Assembly (NCBI GenBank): GCA_963792445.1
Contig: CAWBWO010000002.1
Location: 535,644-599,643 of the forward strand
Direction of reading: 5' to 3'
DNA: 64,000 nucleotides
Source: Rummeliibacillus sp963792445
Lineage (GTDB): Bacteria > Bacillota > Bacilli > Bacillales_A > Planococcaceae
Positions 52,151 to 61,686 of this stretch are shown here, piece after piece; the first letter of the stretch is position 1; every line of letters starts with the position of its first letter. The notes under the pieces are model-generated. The model saw only the letters and a list, made by a program, of their open reading frames with translations, was not told where the DNA came from and searched no databases. The position numbers and the translations under genes were made by a program.

Positions 52151-52490
52151 AAATTTAGAGACTTAAGCTATCAAGTTATGGTTCACTTGATTATCCAAAC
52201 CGATTGTTATAATGAGATATATCCATGGCAGATAAATTGACAGAGAGTTTGAGTACTCTTATCAGAAAAACTGAATAAACCTTGCCTTTCGATTCCAACG
52301 ATGAACCGAATAAGTATTTAATTATGGATGCATTTTTTATTGGAGGATTAAATTAAATGCGATTAATGAATCTTGCTAGTTAAAGACGTTAATTAATGAG
52401 GAGAGAGCTATTTTGAAAACAATCCTTCAAAATAACTCTTTTGTTAATTTGGAATGGTTTGTTCAACTATCTTTTGGAAAGATGGCATCG

Positions 52491-53319
52491 CTATTTTCCT
52501 CGGTCAAAAATCCCAATCACTTCGATTGTTTCCGTTACATTCACAAACGCATGAGGATCTATTTGACGAACGATCTTCTTAACTTCTAATAATTGATAGC
52601 GAGTAATGACGGTATAGAGAATTTTTCTCGGTTCGCCAGTATAGGCACCTTCCGCGTCCATTATCGTAATTCCGCGATGAAGATTTTTAAGCAAATACCT
52701 CTTCATCTCGTCTCCTTGTGCCGTAATAATCATCAATGTTAGTTTGATGTTATTTGTATGAATCATATCGATTGTCTTGCCTGTAGCGAAAATGGATACA
52801 AGCGTAAGTAATGCAGCATCCCAGCTAAAGATAAAACCGGAAATCAAGACAACGATTCCATTCATCAAAGAAATAATAGAACCAAGTGGAACATCTCGTT
52901 TTTTCGTTAATAACATCGCAACAATATCAAATCCTCCTGAAGATCCTGAAGCACGGAAGATTATGCCAGCTCCAACCCCAACAATAACCCCTCCAAAAAG
53001 AGATGCTAAAATCGGTTCATTTGTTATGTCGTGAATCGGTATCACCAATAAACTAACTGAAACTACAACAACTGACAAAATGGTGTAACTAATAAAACGT
53101 TTTCCCAATTTTAAATAACCGATGATTAGTAAAGGTAAATTTAATAAGAAATTTAATAATCCTGTATTTAAAGGCGTGACAATACCAAGCATCATGGCAA
53201 TCCCGCTTAATCCACCGCTTAGGATTTTATGTGGTATTAGAAAAAAATTATAAGCAAAAGCAATTAACAACAGAACCAATCACCATTGTAATAATATTAC
53301 GTATATCTCTTATCCGCAT
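52491..53319 (-). pseudogene. YitT-family membrane protein (DUF161/DUF2179), one frameshift near the start
   Basis: The main frame (52491..53279) has five membrane segments (FLIPHKILSGGLSGIAMMLG, SGSSGGFDIVAMLL) and the cytosolic DUF2179 domain (LTLMIITAQGDEMKRYLLK, GAYTGEPRKILYTVITRYQ). The proper N-terminus, MRIRDIRNIITMVIGS, starts at an ATG at 53319 with GGGAGA upstream and lies in another frame; one indel near 53270 joins it. Full length about 275 residues. YitT proteins are of unknown transport function. Confidence 0.8.
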
Positions 53320-53644
53320 ATTTATTCTCCCTACGATTTAAGTATTACATAATCTACTCTCTATAAATTACATCCAAATATTATTGTGAATATTTTTTAT
53401 AGTAGATAATATAGTATTTCCTAATCATAGCAAATAATGATACAAAACTAAAATGAGGTGTGATTAGAAATTGTTTAAATGGGTACTAATAGATATGAAC
53501 GATTAATAATTTAGTCATGAATAACGTTAGTCGTCTGACCTTTGCAAATATTCAAGTTACATTTACTATTCCGAATAAATGATAGGATATTGATTATTTC
53601 TTAAGTTACATGTAATATTTTTAACAATAAACAAAAATTATTCC

Positions 53645-53654
53645 TTGTATACAA
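53645..53654. promoter_or_regulatory. TTGTATACAA palindrome upstream of nupC
   Basis: A perfect 10-bp palindrome about 100 bp before the nupC start; the form T-x-GT-xx-AC-x-A is like GntR-family operators. A TTGACT at 53668 may be a -35. Otherwise 53320-53752 is AT-rich with no gene or purine riboswitch visible. Confidence 0.3.
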
Positions 53655-53752
53655 TTATGCTAATAGTTTGACTCGCGTATGATTCATTCTTTCAATTGTT
53701 AAAAATGTAAGGGCTTTTTTGTTGCTCATTTTTAAAGCCAGGAGTTGCTGAA

Positions 53753-54946
53753 ATGTATTTTTTAATGAATATTTTGGGTATTTTCATTGTCATGGGAATT
53801 GTATTCCTTTGCTCACCCCGTAAGAAAGAAATAAAATGGCGTGCTATTGTTTCTCTTCTTATAGCTGAAGTGTTAATCACATGGTTTATGTTAAAAACGA
53901 CAATCGGTGGTTGGATTATCAATAAGATTGCCGCTTTCTTTACTTGGTTAATCAAGTGTGCAAATGAGGGGATAGCATTTGTTTTTCCAAGTGCACTTGC
54001 AAATGAAAATGTGGACTTTTTCTTCAATGCTTTAGTCCCAATTATCTTCATCGTTACTTTCTTTGATATTTTATCTTACTTCGGTATTTTAACTTGGATT
54101 ATTGATAAAGTAGGTTGGTTAATCTCTAAACTATCAGGTTTGCCAAAATTGGAAAGTTTCTATTCAATTCAAATGATGTTTTTAGGAAACACAGAAGCAT
54201 TGGCTGTTATCAGAAACCAATTGGATAAGCTAAGAGAACATCGCTTACTTACTTTTGGGATTATGAGTATGAGTTGTATTAGTGGCTCAATTGTTGGAGC
54301 CTATCTTTCAATGATTCCACCAGCATATGTTTTCTGCGCAATTCCGTTAAACTGTTTAAATGCATTACTTATTGTAAATATGCTTCATCCAGTTGATGTT
54401 CCAGATGAAGAGGATATCGTTTACAAACCAACAAAAGAAGAGAAAAAGGACTTCTTCTCAACAATTTCTAACAGTATGCTTGTCGGCATGAAAATGGTCA
54501 TCGTTATTACGGCAATGCTTTTAGGTTACGTAGCATTAACTGCTGCAGTCAATGGAATTCTTGGATTAATTGTCCATGGATTAACGATTCAAAAAATCTT
54601 TTCTTATATCTTTAGCCCATTAGCCTATTTGTTAGGTTTACCTACAAAAGATGCTTTGTATGTTGCAGAACTAATGGGTATGAAATTAGCAACAAACGAA
54701 TTCGTTGCCATGCTCGATTTAACGAAAAAAATCCCTACACTAGCTCCACATACTGTAGCGGTAGCATCAACATTCTTAACATCATTCGCAAACTTCAGTA
54801 CAATTGGTATGATTTACGGCGCATTTAGCTCACTTTTAGATGAAAAGAGATCAGCGATTATCGGTAAGAACGTTTGGAAACTGCTAGTAGGTGGTATTGC
54901 TGTTTCATTATTAAGCGCTATGCTTGTTGGGTTATTTGTTTGGTAA
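53753..54946 (+). CDS. nupC: NupC-type nucleoside transporter (CNT family)
   Basis: 397 residues, concentrative nucleoside transporter: the N-terminal domain with SLLIAEVLITWFMLKTTIGG, a gate domain with PIIFIVTFFDILSYFGIL and SGLPKLESFYSIQMMFLGNTE, and the C-terminal core ELMGMKLATNEFVAML, STFLTSFANFSTIGMIYGA. It would couple nucleoside uptake to H+ or Na+. CAGGAG precedes the ATG. Two terminators follow. Confidence 0.9.
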   Translation: MYFLMNILGIFIVMGIVFLCSPRKKEIKWRAIVSLLIAEVLITWFMLKTTIGGWIINKIAAFFTWLIKCANEGIAFVFPSALANENVDFFFNALVPIIFIVTFFDILSYFGILTWIIDKVGWLISKLSGLPKLESFYSIQMMFLGNTEALAVIRNQLDKLREHRLLTFGIMSMSCISGSIVGAYLSMIPPAYVFCAIPLNCLNALLIVNMLHPVDVPDEEDIVYKPTKEEKKDFFSTISNSMLVGMKMVIVITAMLLGYVALTAAVNGILGLIVHGLTIQKIFSYIFSPLAYLLGLPTKDALYVAELMGMKLATNEFVAMLDLTKKIPTLAPHTVAVASTFLTSFANFSTIGMIYGAFSSLLDEKRSAIIGKNVWKLLVGGIAVSLLSAMLVGLFVW

Positions 54947-54988
54947 CTATGACACAAGCACAACTTTGATCTTAGAATACAATTAAGG

Positions 54989-55021
54989 TTCCTAATCTCA
55001 AATGGGATTAGGGATTTTTTT
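54989..55021 (+). terminator. Terminator after nupC
   Basis: CCTAATC (54991-54997) pairs with GATTAGG (55006-55012), then seven T. Confidence 0.8.
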
Positions 55022-55056
55022 ATTGCTCCAGAAACCATTCAAACCTAAATGTATAC

Positions 55057-55110
55057 AATCTGTAAAGCATCCTAAACAATTTTGTTAGGGATGCTTTACA
55101 GATTTTTTTG
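55057..55110 (+). terminator. Second, very long terminator hairpin before maoC
   Basis: AATCTGTAAAGCATCC pairs with GGATGCTTTACAGATT, extended by TAAC/GTTA, and ends in seven T; about 20 bp of stem. It insulates the sigma-54 promoter 35 bp downstream from read-through. Confidence 0.9.
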
Positions 55111-55139
55111 TGAAATTCAAAAGCTATAGGAGATTTCCG

Positions 55140-55156
55140 TTGGCATGAATTTTGCA
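55140..55156 (+). promoter_or_regulatory. Sigma-54 (-24/-12) promoter of maoC and enoyl-CoA hydratase
   Basis: TTGGCATGAATTTTGCA has GG at 55142-55143 and GC at 55154-55155, separated by exactly 10 nt as required. The expected start is at about 55167, only some 15 nt before the maoC ATG. The same 20-mer occurs at 58414. Confidence 0.92.
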
Positions 55157-55181
55157 ATATTAGAATGGAGAGGTGATAAAG

Positions 55182-55610
55182 ATGAAATTTGATGAGATTG
55201 AGATTGGGCAAAAGTATGAAACAACATCTTATAAGATGAATAAGGATGAAATCATTCAATTTGCCTTACAATTTGATCCGCAATATATGCATATTGATGA
55301 GGTAAAGGCAATGCAAAGTCGATTTAAAGGATTAATTGCTTCAGGGCTACATACAATTAGCGTTTCCTTTAAATTATGGACGGATCTAAATGTATTGGGT
55401 GACGATGTGATTGCTGGAACAGGGATTGATAATTTGAAATTTGTACAGCCAGTATTTCCTGATGATGTTCTCTATGTCACGACAGAAGTGATTAAAAAGA
55501 AAGTAAGAAAAGAAAATGGGGAAGTTACGCTTTTATTATTATCCTTTAAGAATGACGGAGAGTTAGTGTTAAAAGCGGATATTTCAGCGTTAGTAAAAAA
55601 AATGAAGTGA
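55182..55610 (+). CDS. MaoC-family (R)-specific enoyl-CoA hydratase-like protein
   Basis: 142 residues from the ATG at 55182 (GGAGAGGTG upstream). Hot-dog fold hydratase: FALQFDPQYMHIDEVKA contains the catalytic Asp and His, and FKGLIASGLHTISVSFKL the following helix region. It would hydrate an enoyl-CoA in the degradation encoded by the surrounding sigma-54 regulon. It is followed after 14 bp by an enoyl-CoA hydratase gene. Confidence 0.88.
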   Translation: MKFDEIEIGQKYETTSYKMNKDEIIQFALQFDPQYMHIDEVKAMQSRFKGLIASGLHTISVSFKLWTDLNVLGDDVIAGTGIDNLKFVQPVFPDDVLYVTTEVIKKKVRKENGEVTLLLLSFKNDGELVLKADISALVKKMK

Positions 55611-55624
55611 GGGGAGTTTTGTAC

Positions 55625-56416
55625 ATGGCTTTTGAAACAATTTTAGTGGAGCAAAAAAATCAAACGCGTTGGATTTATCTAAACAGACCAGATCAATTGA
55701 ATGCTATTATCGAAAACGCTCATGATGGAACTATTTGCAGCAGTACAAGATGCAGAGCATGATGAATCGGTCAGAGTCATCGTGATTTCAGGTAAAGGTA
55801 GAGCTTTTTGTGCAGGTGCTGATTTAAAAGAAATTTTAGCGGATATTGAGAAGAAGCCGGATGGGGAAAAAGGGATGTTAGATTCAATCGATGATGGATT
55901 TTCAAAACTGAATCATTTGCAAAAACCCGTAATTGCAGCAGTAAACGGAATTACTGCTGCAGGGGGATTAGAAATTGTCATGACGGCTGATATTGTTATT
56001 GCTTCAGAAAAAGCAAAGATGGCGGATGCTCATGCGAATTTTGGTGTGATTCCTGGTGGTGGAGGAGCCGTTCGATTACCGCGAAAAATCGGTATGAATC
56101 GAGCAAAATATTTGTTATTTACAGGCGAATTTATCACTGCACAAGAAATGAAAGAATATGGATTAGTACAAAAAGTCGTATCACCTGAAGAACTTAGAAT
56201 CAACTGTTCAAGAAATAGCAGATAAAATTTCCACGAAGAGCCCGCTCGTATTAAAAGAAATGAAGAAACTGGCAAATGATGGACAAGAACAACCTTTAGA
56301 CATCGCATTGAAACAAGAGCATATTAGCCTTAAAAAATCATCTACGTTCCTATGATTGCCAAGAAGGATTAGCAGCCTTTTCAGAAAAAAGAACACCGAA
56401 GTTTAAGGGGTATTAA
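55625..56416 (+). pseudogene. Enoyl-CoA hydratase/isomerase (crotonase family), three frameshifts
   Basis: Starts MAFETILVEQKNQTRWIYLN at 55625 (GAGGGGAG upstream), shifts near 55700 into LLSKTLMMELFAAVQ with the oxyanion-hole segments GRAFCAGADLKEI and NGITAAGGLEIVMTADI, shifts near 56195 (STVQEIADKISTKSPLVLKE) and again near 56335 (RSYDCQEGLAAFSEKRTPKF) to the stop at 56414-56416. Restored length about 263 residues, normal for the family. All pieces are well conserved with no substitutions to stop codons, which favours sequencing indels. Confidence 0.85.
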
Positions 56417-56555
56417 AACGAATCAATTTCATCATTGTAAGAGTTAAAATAAACGGGCATTGTGATATACCAAATAATTAAGTGTAAGTGGCGACTCCTT
56501 TGCAAGTAAGGGGAAGCCACTTATGCTTTATGCAAGGTGTACTGGCACAGCTTTT

Positions 56556-58280
56556 TCATTCAATTTGATATTTCCTCATTTTCGAATAAAGCCAAGGTCT
56601 ACTAATGCCTAAAATCTTACTAGCCTTCGTCTTATTCCCGTTTGCTTCTTTTAAAGCTAACAAGATAAGATCTTTTTCCGTAGAATCAAGCATATCCTTG
56701 TAGTTCGTCGCTATATTTGGTTGAATCTTCTTCAGCCTTAATAATCGGGCTAAAATCCAAAATATGCTCTTCATCAATATAATCCCCAGACTTAATATTA
56801 GCAGCTCTTTCTAATACATTTTGCAATTCCCGTACATTGCCAGGCCAAGTATGTTTCATGAGCTTCGTGATGGCAGAGTGCGTAACCCCTCGAATATAAA
56901 ATCCGCTTTGGTTGAGGCGATTGACAATCGTTTGAATAATGACAGGTAGATCTTCCATTCTTTCTCGGAGTGGGGGAATATTCAAACGCATGATGTTCAA
57001 ACGATAATAGAGATCCTCTCTAAATTTACCTTCAGCTACTAATTTTTCGATATTTTGATTGGTGGCAGCAATGATTTTCGTATTGAGGTGGATTGTTTTT
57101 GAGCTTCCAATTGGTTGAAACTCTTTTTCTTGTAGCACACGTAATATCTTAGTTTGGAGAGGAAGTGACATTTCAGCGATTTCGTCTAAGAAAATCGTGC
57201 CGTTTTGGGCTAATTCAAATTTCCCTTTCTTTCCCCCTTTTTTTGCACCTGTAAATGCACCATCCGCATAGCCGAAGAATTCAGATTCCAGTAATTCAGC
57301 TGGAATCGCAGCACAGTTCACCTCAACAAAGGTTCCTCTTTGTTTCGAAGCTGCATGGATTCCTTGTGCAAATAACTCTTTTCCTGTACCACTTTCCCCG
57401 ATGATTAATACAGTTGACATGCTTTTGGAGGCTAAAATGGCTTCGTGTTTTACTTTATTCATGGCGTCTGAATCGCCTGCAATATCGACAAAGGTATATT
57501 TGGTTCCTTTCATTTCATTGAATTTCATTTTGATAATCCGAAAGCTGCTTTTCGAGTCTTTTCACTTTTGATAAAGCTTCGTGTAAATGGGGTAATCCAC
57601 GATACGTAATTTTACAAATAGCACTAATGGTTTGGCCATTTTCTTTAATCGGCAAAATGGTAATAAGGGTTTGCTTGGCCATTGATTAATTGTGGTGAAT
57701 TGTGAACGCTAAGTCCACTTTTAATCACATTTTCAATTGCAAATTCGGGAAATATATCTTTTGTTGATTTGTTCAGCACATCCTTATTTGTGAGTCCAAA
57801 CAAATCTGTAAAGCCTTTATTGACCATCGAGATTTCTGCTTTATGATCAATCAGAATAATCGCATCATACGCAACCTCAAGCATAGAAGTCAATTGACTA
57901 TATACAACATTATATGACCATAGTAATTGTTTGGTAGAAATCACACCTACAGGAACCATATTGTGATCCACGATTGGTGCATGGCCTACATTATGTTTGA
58001 GAAGCAATGTTCTTGTATCTTCAAGATCATCCGTCGGGTAAAGATAGATTGGAGACTTTTGATAAATTTCATTAATTGTTAGATCCATTGAAGGACTAGT
58101 AATTAATAATTGGAAAATTTTATTTTTCGTAATGATGCCAATCAATTTTTGGAATTCATCTACTACTGGAAGCATATTAGAGTGCGTTTGTGTAAACATT
58201 GGAAGAACTTCTCTTACAGTCTGATTTTGCGTGCAACAAAGAAAATCGGTTGTCATTAAATCGGAAACTAACAAATTCAT
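56556..58280 (-). pseudogene. Sigma-54 enhancer-binding activator, CBS-CBS-PAS-AAA+-Fis HTH, three frameshifts
   Basis: Restored length about 575 residues. N-terminus: two CBS motifs (about 1-125), PAS (about 130-260: YDAIILIDHKAEISMVNKG), a coiled linker, the AAA+ domain (GESGTGKELFAQGIH Walker A, GAFTGAKKG loop contacting sigma-54, GTIFLDEIAEM Walker B), and a Fis-type HTH (NKTKASKILGISRPWLYSKM). Breaks lie near 57655, 57527 and 56700-56770. ATG 58280 sits only 3 nt from GAGG, so TTG 58274 may be the real start. Divergent from one and facing the other sigma-54 operon. Confidence 0.88.
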
Positions 58281-58313
58281 CCACCTCTTTTATTCGTTAA
58301 CGTGATGTAAAAA

Positions 58314-58327
58314 TGTAAGCGTTAACA
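58314..58327. promoter_or_regulatory. cre site (CcpA operator)
   Basis: TGTAAGCGTTAACA fits the cre consensus TGWAANCGNTNWCA at every position. It lies 34 bp upstream of the activator start codon and 88 bp before the sigma-54 -24 box, so CcpA could repress the activator and perhaps block loop formation. Confidence 0.8.
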
Positions 58328-58413
58328 GTTCATTGTTTACAATTTACATACTTCTGTTATCTATTATTTACACATTTCATTGTTGAAACCCTCTAAAATT
58401 CAAAAAATAAATG

Positions 58414-58430
58414 TTGGCATGAATTTTGCA
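58414..58430 (+). promoter_or_regulatory. Sigma-54 (-24/-12) promoter of the acyl-CoA dehydrogenase operon
   Basis: TTGGCATGAATTTTGCA with GG at 58416-58417, 10 nt, GC at 58428-58429; identical to the promoter at 55140. Expected start near 58441. Confidence 0.93.
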
Positions 58431-58477
58431 ATAGTAATAAGTAGTATGGTGAGAATGATAGGTGAGGAGGAGTTTTG

Positions 58478-59634
58478 ATGAAATCAGTTGCAATTGCAGA
58501 GGAAATTACATTGTTTAAAAAATCGATTGAAGCATTTGCCAAAAAGGAAATTGAAGAGAATTACAGTAAATGGGAAGAAGAAGGCATTTTGCCAAAAGAG
58601 TTGTGGAGAAAACTTGGGTCAGCTGGGCTTCTTTGCGTAGATATTCCTGAACAATATGGTGGTTTAGGTGCACCCCTACCTTTTTCAGCAAGTATTATCG
58701 ATGAATTTAGCCGACTTGGATACAATTCTATTTCGGGAAATCTCGCGGTTCATTCTAATATTTGTGCACATTATATTTTAAATTCAGGCACGTGAAGAAC
58801 AAAAGCAATCTTATTTACCTAAAATGGCGACTGGTGAATTAGTAAGTGCGATTGCGATGACAGAACCAGGTGCAGGAAGTGACTTACAAGGTGTAAAAAC
58901 AACGGCTATTGTAAATAAAGACGGAGACTATGTAATTAACGGATCGAAAACATTTATCTCAAATGGTCAACATTTTGACTTCGTTGTCGTTGTAGCTAGA
59001 ACCAATCAAAATGTCCCAGCATCAAAAGGAATCACACTTTTTATCGTCGATGCAAACAGTAAAGGACTAACAAAAGGCAAAAATCTAAAGAAGATTGGGC
59101 TTCATTCAGCTGATACTTCTGAGTTGTTTTTTGAGGATGTTGTCGTGTCTAAAACCCAAGTGTTAGGAGAATTAGATCGAGGGTTTATCACATTGATGAA
59201 TGAGTTACCAAGGGAAAGAACGATTCTTGCAGTTGGCGCATGCGGTGCAATGGAAGGGGCGCTTGAATTAACGGTGAAATACCTCCATGAAAGGGAAGCA
59301 TTTGGTGCACCACTTAGTAAATTGCAAGTCATTCGCCATAAAATTGCAGAAATGACTGCAGAAGCAAAAATCAATCGAGCATATGTCAATCAGTGTCTAG
59401 AACAATTGGAAAACAATGAGTTATCAACTGCTGATGCAAGTATTGCAAAACTAATGTCCACTGAAGCACAAGGTCGAGTTGCGGATGGCTGTTTACAACT
59501 ATTTGGAGGCTATGGATACATGGAAGAATATCCAATTTCAAGAGCGTATCACAGATGCTAGAGTGCAGCGGATTTATGGAGGAACATCTGAAATTATGAA
59601 AGAGATTATTAGTAAAGATGTGCTAGGAAAATAG
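58478..59634 (+). pseudogene. Acyl-CoA dehydrogenase, two frameshifts
   Basis: Starts at ATG 58478 (GAGGAGG upstream). N-terminal domain with GLLCVDIPEQYGGLGAPLPF; break near 58790, then REEQKQSYLPKMATGELVSA and IAMTEPGAGSDLQGVKTTA (FAD/substrate loop), NGSKTFISNGQH, QVIRHKIAEM, QLFGGYGYMEEYPISRAY; break near 59545, then ITDARVQRIYGGTSEIMKE to the stop at 59632. Restored about 385 residues, the family size. The GGTSEI segment with the FAD-binding residues is intact. First step of beta-oxidation in this operon. Confidence 0.88.
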
Positions 59635-59661
59635 AATTTTAAAGCGTAGGAGGAGGATAGT

Positions 59662-60816
59662 GTGGGCATCTTATCGGGACTGAAGATTTTAGACTTCACA
59701 ACGCTTTTGCCAGGTCCATTTGCCACCATGATGTTAGCTGATATGGGGGCAGATGTACTGAAAATCGAAGCACCTAATCGGGAAGATTTAACAAAATATC
59801 TGCCACCAATGGATGGTGAGCTTTCTGCAGCTTTCTCGCATATTAATCGTTCAAAACGTTCACTTGCATTGGATTTGAAAAATAATGATAGCTAAGGAAA
59901 TCATTTTTCAATTAGTAAAAGAGTATGACATTGTGGTGGAGCAATTCCGTCCTGGCGTCATGGATCGATTAGGGATTGGGTACGAAAAATTAAAGGAAAT
60001 AAATCCAGAAGCTCATTTATTGCTCCATTACAGGTTATGGGCAAACGGGTCCACTTAAAGAACGGGCAGGTCATGATATCAATTATCTTTCACTTGCAGG
60101 TGCGAGCTCGTACTCTTCTAGAAAAAATCAACCACCAGTGCCTGCAGGTATACAAGTAGCGGATATTGCAGGGGGTTCATTCCCAAGCATAATCGGGATA
60201 TTAGCTGCAGTTTACCATCGAGAGAAAACAGGTGAAGGACAATATATTGACTTAAGTATTACGGATGTTGTTTTTGCGATGAATGCGATGTACGGCTCCG
60301 GTTATCTAGTAGGTGACATCGAACCGGAAGCCGAGTCTTTACTATTAAATGGTGGTCAATTTTATGACTACTATGAAACAAAGGATCATCGCTATTTTTC
60401 AGTTGGAAGTTTGGAACTACCATTTCAAAAAAGGCTATGTGCAGTTATAGGGGATCCTAGCTTGATTCAATTGAGTAGTAGTGAAAATCATGAAGAACAG
60501 CAGAAATTTAAACAAATTCTCAACTGAATCTTTCAAACAAAAAACGTTTGATGAGTGGCTAGAAGCGTTAGGGGATGACTTTGATGGGTGTGTAGAGCCT
60601 GTATTGAAATTTTCCGAGTCGGTTCAACATCCGCAAGTAAGAGCAAGAGAGTTGGTTGTAGAAGTGCCAAAACAAGATGGTGGCAATCAACGTCAAATTG
60701 CCTTACCAATCAAATTCTCTACACAACCTGCAGAATACAAATTTGCAGGTGTTCAAACTGGAACGCATTCCGTAGAAATATTGAAGGAATCAGGGATTGA
60801 TCAGAGAAATCATTAA
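59662..60816 (+). pseudogene. CaiB/BaiF family III CoA-transferase, three frameshifts
   Basis: GTG start with GGAGGAGG upstream. ILDFTTLLPGPFATMMLADM and GADVLKIEAPNREDLTKYLP are the family N-terminus. Breaks lie near 59890 (then AKEIIFQLVKEYDIVVEQFRP), 60015 (then IYCSITGYGQTGPLKERAGH and GIQVADIAGGSF) and 60510 (then FKQKTFDEWLEALGDDFDGC). Restored length about 385 residues. Family III enzymes transfer CoA between carboxylic acids, or act as racemases such as alpha-methylacyl-CoA racemase, which would suit degradation of a branched acid. Confidence 0.87.
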
Positions 60817-60875
60817 AAGGTTAGCAAGTCTTGGGGCTTTTGGAAATCAATTTAACATAGGGGAGTTGTTGCAAA

Positions 60876-61646
60876 ATGAATCTACAAGATAAAGTGGCGA
60901 TTGTGACAGGTGGAGCATCTGGTTTAGGAGAAGCGACTGTAGCAAAGTTAGTGGAAAAAGGGGCAAAAGTTGTTATTTTTGACCTCAATGAAGAAAGAGG
61001 AAAAGAAGCTGTAGCAAATTATGGAGGAAATGTTCAGTTTGCACTCGTCAATGTAGCGGATGAGGAATCGGTTCAAAAAGGTATTCAACAAGCAATCGAT
61101 GCTTTCGGCGCCATTCATGTATGTGTGAACTGTGCAGGTATCGGGACACCGGCAAAAACAATTGGTAGAAAAGGTGTCATGGCACTAGAAAATTTCACGA
61201 AAATCATTAACGTCAATTTAATTGGTTCGTTTAATGTCTTAAGACTTGCAGCGAACGAAATGAAAAACAACGAACCCGTAACAGAATCTGGCGAAAGAGG
61301 GGTCATTATTAATACCGCTTCAGCAGCTGCATTTGATGGGCAAATGGGGCAAGCAGCTTATAGTGCAAGTAAAGGCGGAATTGTTGGTATGACACTGCCA
61401 CTTACTCGAGATTTAGCAGAGTTTGGTATTCGAGTAGCGGCTATCGCACCAGGCATGTTCTTAACCCCAATGGCAGGTCAATTATCTGAAAAAGTGCTTC
61501 AAAAAATAGGTGAGAGCGTAGAATTCCCGAAACGACTAGGACGCCCGTATGAATATGCGGATCTCGCAACATTCATCATGGAACACGAGTATGTAAATGG
61601 TGAAGTCATTCGATTAGATGGCGGTGTTCGTTTATCACCAAGATAA
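60876..61646 (+). CDS. SDR, type II 3-hydroxyacyl-CoA dehydrogenase-like
   Basis: 256 residues with TGGASGLG, NCAGIGTP, NTASAAAFDGQMGQAAYSAS-K and FLTPMAGQL; the insertion AKTIGRKGVMALENFTK and overall pattern match HSD10-type 3-hydroxyacyl-CoA dehydrogenases that act in branched and unbranched acyl-CoA oxidation. GGGGAG precedes the ATG. Fourth step of the pathway encoded here. Intact, in contrast to the three genes before it. Confidence 0.88.
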   Translation: MNLQDKVAIVTGGASGLGEATVAKLVEKGAKVVIFDLNEERGKEAVANYGGNVQFALVNVADEESVQKGIQQAIDAFGAIHVCVNCAGIGTPAKTIGRKGVMALENFTKIINVNLIGSFNVLRLAANEMKNNEPVTESGERGVIINTASAAAFDGQMGQAAYSASKGGIVGMTLPLTRDLAEFGIRVAAIAPGMFLTPMAGQLSEKVLQKIGESVEFPKRLGRPYEYADLATFIMEHEYVNGEVIRLDGGVRLSPR

Positions 61647-61686
61647 GTCTTTTTAGAATCTATTAATCTATTAAGGAGGGGTTAAT

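Noticed and set aside
52357..52587. A seven-codon ORF with a GGAGG site, then a 57-codon TTG-start ORF (MKTILQNNSFVNLEWFVQLS...)
   Set aside because: The longer one runs into the antisense strand of the YitT gene and matches nothing; the short one has no attenuator structure after it.
53320..53752. Purine riboswitch upstream of nupC
   Set aside because: Expected for some nucleoside transporters, but no conserved purine aptamer core or terminator was found.
53692..54051. Minus-strand 119-residue ORF
   Set aside because: Entirely antisense to the well-supported nupC gene, with no ribosome site or family motif.
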